DNA of 64,000 nt from Candidatus Fermentimicrarchaeum limneticum (GTDB lineage: Archaea; Micrarchaeota; Micrarchaeia; Burarchaeales; Fermentimicrarchaeaceae), in contig CP058998.1 of assembly GCA_013426015.1 (NCBI GenBank), forward strand, positions 1-64,000. The letters are read 5' to 3'. Of the stretch, positions 18,285 to 26,900 are shown piece by piece. The position numbers and the translations under genes were made by a program. A model generated the notes under the pieces. That model made no database searches, had not been told where the DNA came from, and saw only the letters and a program-made list of their open reading frames with translations. Positions within the stretch are counted from its first letter, which is position 1; the number at the start of each line of letters is the position of its first letter.

Positions 18285-19340
18285 ATGGAAATTCACCAAA
18301 CTACCCCCCATTTAGATACCAATGATGCCATAGGGAACTACATAACTAACATACAAAAAATTTTGATAGAGATGGGCTTTGGCTCCGAAGTCTATACAGA
18401 GACCAATGCTGCTGGGTTGTCCTCCAAGACAAAAAATTTTAGGAAGCTGAAGGATACGGATGGAATCATACTGCATCACTTCTCTATTGGATGTGAGATG
18501 AACAGATTCATCAACTCGCTCCCGAACAAGAAGATTATAGTATACCACAACATAACTCCTCCAGAATTCTACCTTCCTTACGATGTTAATGTCGCGTATA
18601 TATGTAAACTTGGTCTGGATCAGTTAAAAAAATTCAAAAACAACGTCATTGGCTCAATAGCCGATTCAGAGTTTAACAAAAGAAATCTGCAGGAATTTGG
18701 GTTTGAAAAGATACGTGTTCTCCCCATTCCGGTGGATTTTAACAGCCTGAGAACTCCACCCAACCCAGAATATTACGAGAGATTTAATGATGGCTGCACT
18801 AACTTTTTATTTGTGGGGAGAGTCGTTCCAAACAAAAAATTTGAAGACGTAATAAGAGTGTTCCACTACTACAACAAATACATAAATTCCGAATCTCGCT
18901 TATTACTGGTTGGCTCCATTCAGCTTCGACCATACCACGAATATTTAATCACCCTATCAAAAAAATTATCAATTCATAAAAATGTAGTTTTTACTGACAA
19001 AATTTCTCTTAGCAAAATGATCGCATGCTACAAAGCTTCAGATGATCTCCTCTGCATGAGTGAGCATGAAGGATTCTGCATTCCTTTGCTCGAATCCATG
19101 TTCTTCAGAATTCCAATAGTAGCCTACAACTCAACAGCCGTGCCTTACACATTAGGAGATGCAGGAGTTCTGGTGAACAAGAAGGATTACGAACAGATAG
19201 CAGAATTGATAAATATAATAAACTCTGACAAATCACTCAGGAGAAAAATAATAAAAAAACAAACGGAGAGGCTTAAGTTTTTCGATTATAGAAAAACCAA
19301 AGCAACGTTCAAAAAGATAATTGCCGATTTTGTAGGTTAG
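18285..19340 (+). CDS. GT4 glycosyltransferase
   Basis: A 351-residue GT-B enzyme. The N terminus (QTTPHLDTNDAIGNYITNIQ) fits the acceptor domain of a GT4 group active in O-antigen-like synthesis; NFLFVGRVVPNKKFEDVIRVF begins the donor domain; the E-x7-E motif is EGFCIPLLE (about 262-270). A GGGAG ribosome site precedes ATG 18285. It follows the methyltransferase by 25 bases. Base composition is somewhat more AT-rich than the upstream cluster, which may mean separate acquisition. Confidence 0.88.
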   Translation: MEIHQTTPHLDTNDAIGNYITNIQKILIEMGFGSEVYTETNAAGLSSKTKNFRKLKDTDGIILHHFSIGCEMNRFINSLPNKKIIVYHNITPPEFYLPYDVNVAYICKLGLDQLKKFKNNVIGSIADSEFNKRNLQEFGFEKIRVLPIPVDFNSLRTPPNPEYYERFNDGCTNFLFVGRVVPNKKFEDVIRVFHYYNKYINSESRLLLVGSIQLRPYHEYLITLSKKLSIHKNVVFTDKISLSKMIACYKASDDLLCMSEHEGFCIPLLESMFFRIPIVAYNSTAVPYTLGDAGVLVNKKDYEQIAELINIINSDKSLRRKIIKKQTERLKFFDYRKTKATFKKIIADFVG

Positions 19341-19358
19341 ACGTTTTGAAGTGGTTGG

Positions 19359-20546
19359 ATGAAGGTAGCGTTTGTGGTACAGAGGTATGGCAAGGAGGTT
19401 ACTGGTGGGTCTGAAAGCCACTGTATGAAGGTAGCCGAAAAACTTTCCAAGCATACGGATGTGGAGGTAATAACAACCTGCTCGCTCGATTATGTTACAT
19501 GGAGCAACTACTATAAGGAGGGCATAGAGGATATAAACGGCGTGATTGTCAGGAGGTTCGCAGTTGAAAAGCAGCGCGATATAAAGGAGTTTAATATATT
19601 CTCTGAAAACCTACACGCTAAACCCCATCCAAAATCAGATGAAATAAAATGGATGGAGTTGCAGGGACCTTATTCGACAAAGCTGATTGATTTCATAAAA
19701 AAAAGAAGTGATGAATATGATTTTTTCATTTTTTTCACTTACTTATACTACACGACATTCTTCAGTCTCCCTATAGTAAAACACAAGGCAATACTAGTTC
19801 CAACAGTCCATGACGAACCCCCAGTATATCTGGGCATATTCAAAGATTTTTTCAAAATGCCAAGTGCAATCCTATACAACACCCAGAAAGAGAAGAACTT
19901 TGTAAATTCACACTTCAATAACAGAAATGTGCTGTCGGATGTAGTTGGAGTTGGAGTGGACCTTCGTAGTGCAGAACCCGACAAGTTTAGAAATAAATAC
20001 GGAATAACCAATGTTTTCCTGCTCTATATGGGTAGGATAGACAGAGGCAAGGGTTGCGGCGAACTATTCGATTATTTTATCAGGTACAAGGAGGAAACGA
20101 ATTCCACTATCACGCTAGTATTGATTGGAAGGGACTCAATGGAAATACCAACTCACGAGAACATTATTCACTTGGGATTCATACCAGAAGAGGATAAGTA
20201 CAATGCAATATCTGCTTCTCAACTTGTTGTGGTGCCTTCCAGATTTGAGAGTCTCTCAATGGCACTTTTGGAGGCTTGGAGCTGCGGCATACCCGCTTTG
20301 GTGAATGGAACTTGCGAGGTTCTGAAGACACACTGCACAAAAAGCAATGGCGGTCTATGGTACAAGAACTATGATGAATTCAAGGAATGCCTAGAACTTC
20401 TGTTATCAGACAAATCCCTCAGAACTAAGCTTGGTAAAAATGGAAAAGAATACGTTAAAAAGAACTACTCCTGGCCGACAATCGAAAGAAAATACCTAAG
20501 AGTATTGGATAGATTGCAGAAAAAAATCATTTCTCGCAACCAATAA
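19359..20546 (+). CDS. GT4 glycosyltransferase
   Basis: A 395-residue GT-B enzyme with TGGSESH (15-21), LLYMGRIDRGKGCGELFDYF opening the donor domain, and ESLSMALLE as the E-x7-E motif (about 296-304). ATG 19359 follows a GGTTGG site. It is the last gene of the glycan operon. Its final codons (RLQKKIISRNQ) overlap, in the opposite sense, a remnant of the rfcS 3' end (20527-20593), so the natural C terminus may have been altered when that junction formed. Confidence 0.88.
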   Translation: MKVAFVVQRYGKEVTGGSESHCMKVAEKLSKHTDVEVITTCSLDYVTWSNYYKEGIEDINGVIVRRFAVEKQRDIKEFNIFSENLHAKPHPKSDEIKWMELQGPYSTKLIDFIKKRSDEYDFFIFFTYLYYTTFFSLPIVKHKAILVPTVHDEPPVYLGIFKDFFKMPSAILYNTQKEKNFVNSHFNNRNVLSDVVGVGVDLRSAEPDKFRNKYGITNVFLLYMGRIDRGKGCGELFDYFIRYKEETNSTITLVLIGRDSMEIPTHENIIHLGFIPEEDKYNAISASQLVVVPSRFESLSMALLEAWSCGIPALVNGTCEVLKTHCTKSNGGLWYKNYDEFKECLELLLSDKSLRTKLGKNGKEYVKKNYSWPTIERKYLRVLDRLQKKIISRNQ

Positions 20547-20593
20547 GCATTATCTGAGCCAGCAAAGCTTAAAGTTGTATCCCCTCATTCACT
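20527..20593 (-). pseudogene. Diverged 3'-end remnant of an rfcS gene
   Basis: Read on the minus strand this stretch gives ALLAQIMLIGCEK followed by a stop. That is the same peptide as near the end of the intact rfcS at 22549 (LEALLAQIMLIGCEKEEQ), preceded by NEGIQL against NERIQL. Over 20537-20570 it matches 22572-22605 at all but a few positions, and upstream of that the differences are mainly at third codon positions. It is therefore a copy from a related but not identical rfcS, not a fresh duplication. It runs in the same orientation as the intact gene, so the two bracket the toxin-antitoxin region. Confidence 0.7.
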
Positions 20594-20597
20594 CACC

Positions 20598-20737
20598 TGC
20601 TGTGGTGAACAAATAGTTTATCATAGTAAAACTGATGTGATTGGTCTCGGCACGAAAAACTAGCTTCGGCGGAGGCATCTGAAAACAAGTTTCGGTACCA
20701 TGCCTGTCTTTCGTCGTGGGAATTAGTCACCACAGCA
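20598..20737. other. Nested inverted repeats, candidate structured RNA or element end
   Basis: This non-coding stretch holds nested complementary arms. The outermost is a perfect 11-bp pair (TGCTGTGGTGA at 20598-20608 with TCACCACAGCA at 20727-20737). Inside are CACGA (20651-20655) with TCGTG (20714-20718), then AGGCAT (20673-20678) with ATGCCT (20700-20705), then GAAA/TTTC around a five-base loop (20681-20693). The co-linear nesting suggests a folded RNA or a cruciform at the end of a mobile element. No family recognised. It lies in the largest gene-free interval of the window (20547-20892). Confidence 0.35.
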
Positions 20738-20755
20738 AACATAAATCCATAATAT

Positions 20756-20795
20756 AATATGTTCACTAAAATAGGCTTGTTCGCTTAAAGTGAAC
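20756..20795. promoter_or_regulatory. Orphan copy of the toxin-antitoxin operator
   Basis: Palindrome GTTCGCTTAAAGTGAAC (20779-20795) and a degenerate half copy starting GTTCACTAAAA (20761) follow an AATAT stretch. The layout repeats that found upstream of the antitoxin gene (22396-22445) but sits downstream of the toxin, with no gene to control. Confidence 0.5.
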
Positions 20796-20815
20796 ACATT
20801 AGAAGCTAGCAAGCA

Positions 20816-20857
20816 TGAGCGAGAAACCCCACATCCTTTAGGGGTGGGGGCATGTCG
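20816..20857 (+). repeat. IS200/IS605-end-like hairpin, copy 1
   Basis: Starts TGAGCGAGAAACCCCAC, then a TTTA loop, then GGGGTGGGGG and CATGTC. The stem CCCCAC/GTGGGG with a CTTTAG-type loop followed by ATGTC resembles right ends of archaeal IS200/IS605 (TnpB-bearing) elements, which also form the 3' end of the guide RNA. No tnpA or tnpB frame is nearby. Copies 2 and 3 are at 22465 and 27065. Confidence 0.5.
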
Positions 20858-20892
20858 CTGGAATAATCAGACGTAGGCAGGGCGGCATCGAA

Positions 20893-21699
20893 TCAACTCC
20901 TGACAATTAGTCCATCCAGAAACCCGTTAACTTGGCTTGCGACAGATTCTCGACTGTATTTGTTTTCCGTAAAGGCTGCCACCTGGAAAGGCCCCATTTG
21001 GTTTGCGTTCTTAAACTTGTCGCGAATGACCGAAAGCGAGTGCTCGAGAATCTTCCTGTTTGCAGGCGTTATTTTCGTTCCCGCGTAGGTTCGGTTGAAG
21101 TAGTCTGCTGCTTGTCGCGGTCCGCCAAGGTAGTGCGTCAGGGCAAAAATGTCATAAGAATCCTTGGGCTTCGCGCGCCCGTCCAAAGCCTGTCCTTTCA
21201 GCACCAAGGATCCAACGAGGTTGACTACCTTAAATTTCGTTCTTGCCTCACCATTGCCTGGCAGCACAGTTTCAATCTCCTGCTCGAAGTTGAAGTCGAA
21301 AGCAAGATTCAGCCCATCGAAAACGAACGCGTGCAGGTCTTTCTGGACTTTCCGCAAGTCCACGTACTTCATTCCCTCCTTTTCGCACAGGAAATCCAAG
21401 TGGGTTTCATTGTCCTTGCCGTCAATTGGCGACTTCACGATTCTTGAGAAACGGAAAGGGTTTTCGGCAACGTAGCCGAGATCGATGATGCTTTTTCTTA
21501 TAGTGTCGTACTTGGGCATTATCCTAGTCTTGAGCACCAAGTCGATGTCAATGCTTCCGCAGTGAGGAAAATAATCTTTCGTGATGAAGTAAGGGGCCCA
21601 GCCGCCTGCCAAAACAATATCATCATGATAGCGCTTGAGTGACAGGCCCAGCTCGAGCAGGGCAGACTTCGACGCTTCCGTTACTTCTGTTGCATACAT
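20893..21699 (-). CDS. AbiEii/nucleotidyltransferase-type toxin of a type IV-like TA pair
   Basis: A 268-residue protein with the polymerase-beta-like nucleotidyltransferase signature of AbiEii proteins: AGGWAPYF (31-38), then CGSIDIDLVL (47-56) with the D-x-D metal-binding pair, and later LVLKGQALDGRAKPKDSYDIF (about 165-185), which matches the conserved K...R.K..D.yDi block of the family. Family members modify RNA or nucleotides and arrest growth unless held by the partner AbiEi protein. It lies one base after the antitoxin stop on the same strand (TGAAATG), so translation is coupled. It appears intact. Confidence 0.8.
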   Translation of the reverse strand: MYATEVTEASKSALLELGLSLKRYHDDIVLAGGWAPYFITKDYFPHCGSIDIDLVLKTRIMPKYDTIRKSIIDLGYVAENPFRFSRIVKSPIDGKDNETHLDFLCEKEGMKYVDLRKVQKDLHAFVFDGLNLAFDFNFEQEIETVLPGNGEARTKFKVVNLVGSLVLKGQALDGRAKPKDSYDIFALTHYLGGPRQAADYFNRTYAGTKITPANRKILEHSLSVIRDKFKNANQMGPFQVAAFTENKYSRESVASQVNGFLDGLIVRS

Positions 21700-21700
21700 T

Positions 21701-22369
21701 TCAATCTACCTTAGCCTGCTTCCAGCGCTTTTCAATGACTTTCAAGACCGCTTGGGCGGCTTCCTCTCCCCTTGCGGGGTAGTTGAGCAGGTCAACGTAA
21801 AGCTGAACATCTGAAACCACTCTAACTCCGTCAATTTCCTTAGCGCCATAGAAAACTCCCGGGCTCTCCGCAATGGCAAATTTTACATTCCCGTTCTTTT
21901 CCACGGGCACCAGATCAAGCAGCCTGGTCCATTTCTTCGCGTCTTCTTCACTCTTCACATAGAGGTGGACATTGGTCGGGCGAACAAACGGGGAGGTCAG
22001 TAAACCGCCTGCAAGAACAGTAAACGCGTATTCCGGCCCTTTCTTTCCCTTGAATTGACCAAAGAATTTGGTTATGTCCTCTTCTTTGGAGTAATAATCT
22101 ACGAATTTCGTGTTGGCGACGAAGTTGTTTACTGTCGCCCAGCGCTTGAGCAGGTCAAAAGGAGCCATTATCCTAAGAGCGGATTTCTGGGATTCGCGGA
22201 GGGCGAGATTCTCGCGTATCAAAGCTTTGGCAACTACGGATGCCCATCTCAAGGACACGCCGGCCTTTTCGCAAATCTCCCGCAAAGTCAATTCCGCGGG
22301 GTAGTCAACCAGCAGCACGCGGATAATTTTGATTGACTTTCCTGCGAACAAACTCCTCACTTCGGTCAT
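21701..22369 (-). CDS. AbiEi-type antitoxin / winged-helix repressor
   Basis: A 222-residue protein. The N-terminal part (about 12-60) is a helix-turn-helix domain (LTLREICEKAGVSLRWASVV), and the remaining 160 or so residues resemble the AbiEi C-terminal domain (PTNVHLYVKSEEDAKKW, GVRVVSDVQLYVDLLNYPARG). In AbiE systems this protein neutralises the toxin and represses its own operon by binding inverted repeats. The two 17-bp palindromes just upstream (22401-22445) are its probable operators. Start ATG 22369 is leaderless, with ATTTAAAT 22-29 bases upstream. Confidence 0.78.
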   Translation of the reverse strand: MTEVRSLFAGKSIKIIRVLLVDYPAELTLREICEKAGVSLRWASVVAKALIRENLALRESQKSALRIMAPFDLLKRWATVNNFVANTKFVDYYSKEEDITKFFGQFKGKKGPEYAFTVLAGGLLTSPFVRPTNVHLYVKSEEDAKKWTRLLDLVPVEKNGNVKFAIAESPGVFYGAKEIDGVRVVSDVQLYVDLLNYPARGEEAAQAVLKVIEKRWKQAKVD

Positions 22370-22390
22370 ACAGTTCTTATGTTTACCAGC

Positions 22391-22445
22391 ATTTAAATAT
22401 GTTTACTTAAAGTATACATCACAATTATGTTTACTAAAAGTAAAC
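22391..22445 (-). promoter_or_regulatory. Promoter and double palindromic operator of the TA operon
   Basis: TATA-like ATTTAAAT (22391-22398) is immediately followed by GTTTACTTAAAGTATAC (22401-22417) and, 28 bases on, the perfect palindrome GTTTACTAAAAGTAAAC (22429-22445). A further half site GTTTAC lies at 22381. Binding at the first palindrome would cover the upstream edge of the TATA box, consistent with autorepression. Confidence 0.6.
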
Positions 22446-22464
22446 ATTGCTACCTTATCAATTG

Positions 22465-22506
22465 TGAGCGAGAAACCCCACACCCTTCAGCGGTGGGGGC
22501 ATATCA
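22465..22506 (+). repeat. IS200/IS605-end-like hairpin, copy 2
   Basis: Begins TGAGCGAGAAACCCCAC, has a TTCA loop, then CGGTGGGGGCATATCAC. The first 17 bases are identical to copy 1. As in copy 1, it follows an operator palindrome by about 20 bases, so operator plus hairpin behaves as a composite repeat on both sides of the TA genes. Confidence 0.5.
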
Positions 22507-22548
22507 CAATTTACAAAAAGAACAACAGTCATCTCCCATAATCCTCTC

Positions 22549-23529
22549 TCACGGCCGGCTTTGCTCCTCCTTCTCGCATCCAATAAGCATTATCTGTGCC
22601 AGCAATGCCTCCAGCTGAATCCTTTCATTTGCTCCTTCCACCATCCTGAAGTTGTATTCCCCAACTCTGTCAACCAAGTTAACTTTCGCCCTGTCGGGTA
22701 TGTCCAGAGAGGTAATCTCCCTGTAGATCTGCAGCAGCACGTCCTCCCCACTCATCCCATAGTCCACCATCACCTTGTCCAGCTTCTCCCTTGCCTCAAT
22801 GAACTTCCCTTTTAAAGCAAGTTCAAGCATCTGCCTTATTTCTTCGGGCTTTGCCCTTGAGGAAACCTTGTATATTGTTTCTTTCGTTATTTTCTTTCCA
22901 GTTGCTGCAGCTCCCTGCAGAGCATTTATTATTTTTCTCATATCCCCTTCAGAGATGTATATCAAAGCCTCTATCGCTTCGTCATGCAAGTCAAGCTTCT
23001 CAGCCTTCGCAATTCTTTTCACCATCTCCTTCATGTCATGGTCAGTGAGGGGCTTGAACCTGAAGACGGAGCACCTGCTTTGTATCGGCTCAATCAGTTT
23101 TGATGAATAGTTGCAGCTGAGGATGAAACGCGTGGCACCGGAGAACATCTCCATAGTCCTCCTCATTGCGTGCTGTGCATCAGGAGTAAGCGCATCAGCC
23201 TCATCCAAAAGAATTATCTTGAAGGGCACGTCCATCAAAGGAAGAGTTCTTGCAAAATCCTTTATCCTTCCCCTGACAATATCAATTCCTCTCTCATCGC
23301 TTGCATTCAGCTCAAGGAATGACTGTGCGTAATCCTCCTTGAATAAATCGCGTGCAAGTGCCAGTGCAGCTGTGGTCTTTCCAACTCCTGCCGGGCCTGC
23401 GAAGAGCATGTGCGGGATATTCCTGGTCTTCACATACGCCTTCATCCTCTCCACTATCTCAGCCTGTCCGATAACGTCTTCAAGCGTCTTTGGCCTGTAC
23501 TTCTCAGTCCACGGCAAGTCGAAATCCAT
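22549..23529 (-). CDS. rfcS: Replication factor C small subunit (clamp loader)
   Basis: A 326-residue AAA+ ATPase that, with the large subunit, loads the PCNA sliding clamp onto primer-template DNA. The N-terminal WTEKYRPKTLEDVIGQ is the RFC box; Walker A is GPAGVGKT (45-52), Walker B LLDEAD (107-112), sensor 1 LSCNYSSKL (137-145) and the arginine-finger SRC motif 151-153. Start ATG 23529 is preceded by GGGAGGGGTG; an in-frame ATG at 23553 is less likely. A TATA-like TAACTTAAAT lies at 23571-23580. A diverged fragment of the same 3' end occurs at 20527-20593. Confidence 0.97.
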   Translation of the reverse strand: MDFDLPWTEKYRPKTLEDVIGQAEIVERMKAYVKTRNIPHMLFAGPAGVGKTTAALALARDLFKEDYAQSFLELNASDERGIDIVRGRIKDFARTLPLMDVPFKIILLDEADALTPDAQHAMRRTMEMFSGATRFILSCNYSSKLIEPIQSRCSVFRFKPLTDHDMKEMVKRIAKAEKLDLHDEAIEALIYISEGDMRKIINALQGAAATGKKITKETIYKVSSRAKPEEIRQMLELALKGKFIEAREKLDKVMVDYGMSGEDVLLQIYREITSLDIPDRAKVNLVDRVGEYNFRMVEGANERIQLEALLAQIMLIGCEKEEQSRP

Positions 23530-23589
23530 AGCACCCCTCCCGTAAAGAAGCAATTAATTATTTTACGCAATAACTTAAATACCATTCTG

Positions 23590-23599
23590 TTAAAATATT
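23590..23599 (+). promoter_or_regulatory. TATA box of the ileS operon
   Basis: TTAAAATATT lies 19-28 bases before ATG 23618, in the 88-bp divergent region shared with rfcS. No clear ribosome site precedes 23618, so a leaderless or nearly leaderless message carrying the small membrane protein and ileS is likely. Confidence 0.45.
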
Positions 23600-23617
23600 A
23601 AGGATTCGAGTGATCAA

Positions 23618-23971
23618 ATGGACCAGGATTTTATCATCCAGGCAATTGGGGCAAGCATTGTGCTGGTTCTGGTAGTGTGGTTCATAAATCCCTTTCCTTC
23701 ATATGACCTGAGGGCAAACCCGCTGAGCTTCCTGCTGATGTTCTCCTGCTCTCTGCTCTCGCTAGTGCTGCTTGAATTCGGCGAGATGGAGCTGAAGATA
23801 AAACTCACCTACGAATCCTTCTCCCTCCTGCTTGTGATGATTGTGTTATCAGCGCTGCTTTCCTACGGAATTGCCGGCTTCGGCTCGTTCCTAGCGGCGC
23901 CATACCCCACTCTCACTTCCGCCTTCTTCCTGCTCCCGATACTGCAGCGTTTCATCACGGAGATGTTTTGA
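23618..23971 (+). CDS. Small four-TM membrane protein, function unknown
   Basis: A 117-residue hydrophobic protein with four predicted membrane helices (about 7-25, 37-54, 65-85 and 88-112), linked by short polar loops (NPFPSYDLRANP, GEMELKIKLTYES). I recognise no family. It ends exactly where ileS begins (TGA at 23969-23971, ATG at 23972), so it is co-transcribed and probably translationally coupled with ileS, but this says little about function. Confidence 0.7.
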   Translation: MDQDFIIQAIGASIVLVLVVWFINPFPSYDLRANPLSFLLMFSCSLLSLVLLEFGEMELKIKLTYESFSLLLVMIVLSALLSYGIAGFGSFLAAPYPTLTSAFFLLPILQRFITEMF

Positions 23972-26900
23972 ATGTATGACGCTCCAAAACTAGAGAAGAA
24001 GATCCATAGTTTCTGGGAAAAGGAGAAGATTCACAAGAAGGTGAAGGAGTCCAAGAAGGACGCAGAAAAGTTCTACTTCTGCGACGGACCTCCCTACGCG
24101 ACAGGGCAGATCCACCCCGGCACGGCTTGGAACAAGTGCGTGAAGGACGCAGTCTGCAGGTACAAAAGAGCAAGGGGATTCAACGTCAGGGACCAGGCGG
24201 GCTTTGACACCCACGGCCTGCCAATCGAGGTGAAGGTGGAGCAGGAGCTCAAGCTGAAGTCAAAAAAAGATATTCAGAAGATAGGAGTTGCAAAATTCAT
24301 AAAGAAGTGCAGGGAGTTCGCGACAAAATACATAGGCGTGATGTCCAAGCAGTTCAAAGGTCTGGGATGCTGGCTGGATTTTGAGGATTATTACGTCACG
24401 TACAAGAATTCGTACATAGAGGCAGTGTGGAGCACCATAAAGAAGGCGCAGGAAAAGCAGCTGCTTGAAAGGGGAGTTTACGTCCTGCCTTTCTGCCCAA
24501 GGTGCGAGACTGCAATCGCCAATTACGAGCTGGAGTACGATGAGAGGGTTGACCCCTCGATATACGTGAAATTCAAAATCCTTGGTAGGGAGAAGGAGTA
24601 CCTTGTCATCTGGACGACAACACCGTGGACGCTTGTGGGAAACATCGCAGTGATGGTGCATCCAAATTACCAGTATGTGAAGGTGAAGGTGGAGGATGAG
24701 AACTGGATAGTCGCAAAGGACAGGCTGAATGCGGTGGTTGCCGTCACAAACAAGCTGGGGTTGAGTTCTGTCATACTCGAGGAGTTCAGCGGATTGAAGC
24801 TTGACGGGTTGAGGTACGTTCATCCTCTTCTTGGCAAAGTACCAAAGCACAAGGAGTTCAAGGACGCTCATAGAGTAGTGATGAGCGACAAGTTCGTCAC
24901 CTTGGAGGACGGCAGCGGTTTGGTGCACTGCGCCCCAGGGCACGGGCCGCAGGACTTCGAGGTCGGGAAGCAGTACAATCTCCCCATCTTCTGCCCTGTC
25001 GGAGAGAACGGCAGGTACACAAAAGACGCAGGTGATTACGCAGGAATGTACGTGAAGGAAGCGGACAAGCTGATAATAGAGGAGCTTGACAAGAAGGGCC
25101 TGCTCATCCATGCAGGGGACATACGCCACAGGTACCCGCACTGCTGGAGGTGCAAGTCCTCCCTGATTTTCATAACGACTGACCAGTGGTTCATACGGAT
25201 AACGAAGATGAAGGAGAAGATGCTGGCCGAGCTTGAGAAGGTGAGGTGGCAGCCCGAGTTTGCAAGGGTGTGGTTCAAGGATTTCATCACCTACGCTCCG
25301 GACTGGTGCATATCAAGGCAGAGGTACTGGGGCATACCGCTTCCTATATGGGAATGCAGCAAATGCAAGAAGATAAAAGTCATTTCATCAAGGACAGAGC
25401 TTGAGATCGAGAGCGGCAAGAGGCTGGAAGATCTGCATAAACCGGAGATTGACGAAGTTTTCTTGAAGTGCGAGTGCGGCGGCGAGATGAGGCGTGTTCC
25501 TGACGTGCTTGACGTCTGGTTCGACTCAGGCAACGCCATATGGGCCCCTCTCACGAAGGAGGAGCTGAAGAAGTGGTATCCATGCGACTTCATAGTTGAG
25601 GGCAAGGACCAGATTCGAGGATGGTTCTACTCCTTGCTGGGATGCGGGGTTATAACGCATGACGAGATCCCCTACAGAAATCTTCTGATGCACGGCTTCT
25701 TTGTTGATGAGAAGGGGGAGAAGATGAGCAAGTCCCTTGGGAACTTCGTGCCTCTGGAGGAGATAACCGAGAAATATGGTGTGGACACTTTCAGGCTGTG
25801 GAGCATGAGCAGCACTGTGTGGGAGGATTTGAAGTTCAACTGGGAGGAGATAAAGGGGGCAAATAAATCATTGTCAATTCTGTGGAACATGTACCTTTTC
25901 ACGGACAGGTTCTCAAAGCTGAGCAAGTTCGACCCGAAGAAACATGTCAAGGAATACGAGCCGGAGGACCTGTGGCTGCTGTCCAGACTGAACGGCATGA
26001 TAAAGCAGACAACCGCGCAGCTTGATAACTACGAGTTGCATGAAGCTGTGAGGCTTTACAGGAATTTCATGGTTGAGGACCTGAGCAGGTTCTACCTAAA
26101 GCTGGGGAAGAAGAGGCTTGCGGATGGGAGGAACACCGATGCATTCTTCAAGACACTGCATACATGCATGCTCGCCCTCACAAAGCTCCTGACGCCGATA
26201 ACGCCTTTCATAGCAGAGGAGGGTTACCAGCTGCTCTTCAGGGAAAGCGAGGGGAAGGAGAGCGTGAGCATGCTTCCATGGCCCGAGCACGACCACACGG
26301 CAATCAACCCGCTGCTTGAAAAACAGATGGAGATATGCAGGGAGATAGGAGGGGTTGTCGCGCAGATCCGCCAGAATGCGAACGTAAAGCTTCGCTGGCC
26401 CCTGGAGGAAGTTGTCGTAGTAACCGACTCAATAGAACACAGGAACGGAGTCGAGCGTCTCCCTTACATCATTGAGATAATGAGCAACGTGAAAAAAGTC
26501 AGGATTCAGGAGGATATGCCTACTGTTCTTGAGGCCAAAACCAAGCTTAACCTAATGGGACCTGCCTTCAGGGAGTACGCAGCAGCTGTTGCAGAGGCGG
26601 TTAAGAAGAGCGACGCAAGGCTCGTCAGGAAGGAGCTGGAGGAGAAGAAAACTTTTGAGGTCATGGTAAATGAGATATCATACAAGGTAACTCCTGACAT
26701 GGTTGAATTCTCAGAAACGCCGCCAAAAGGCTATGCAGAGGCTCCATTCAGCGGAGGGAGGGTATTCCTGAAAAAAGATGTGACCCCTGCGCTGTATGAG
26801 GAGGCAATAGCCAGAGAAGTTGCAAGGAGAATCCAGATGATGAGGAAGGAGCTGCAGCTTGTCGAAACCGACCTGATTAAAGTGAATGTCATAGCTGACG

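Noticed and set aside
20540-22550. Complete IS200/IS605 or other transposon around the TA genes
   Set aside because: No transposase or TnpB frame is present; only end-like hairpins and a composite repeat are seen.
20527-22605. attL/attR of an integrase-driven element using the rfcS 3' end
   Set aside because: The repeats are diverged through synonymous-type changes and no integrase gene lies between them, so recombination with a related rfcS explains them better.
24260-25141. 293-codon minus-strand frame inside ileS
   Set aside because: Shadow of the strong codon bias of ileS; no family similarity or start signals.
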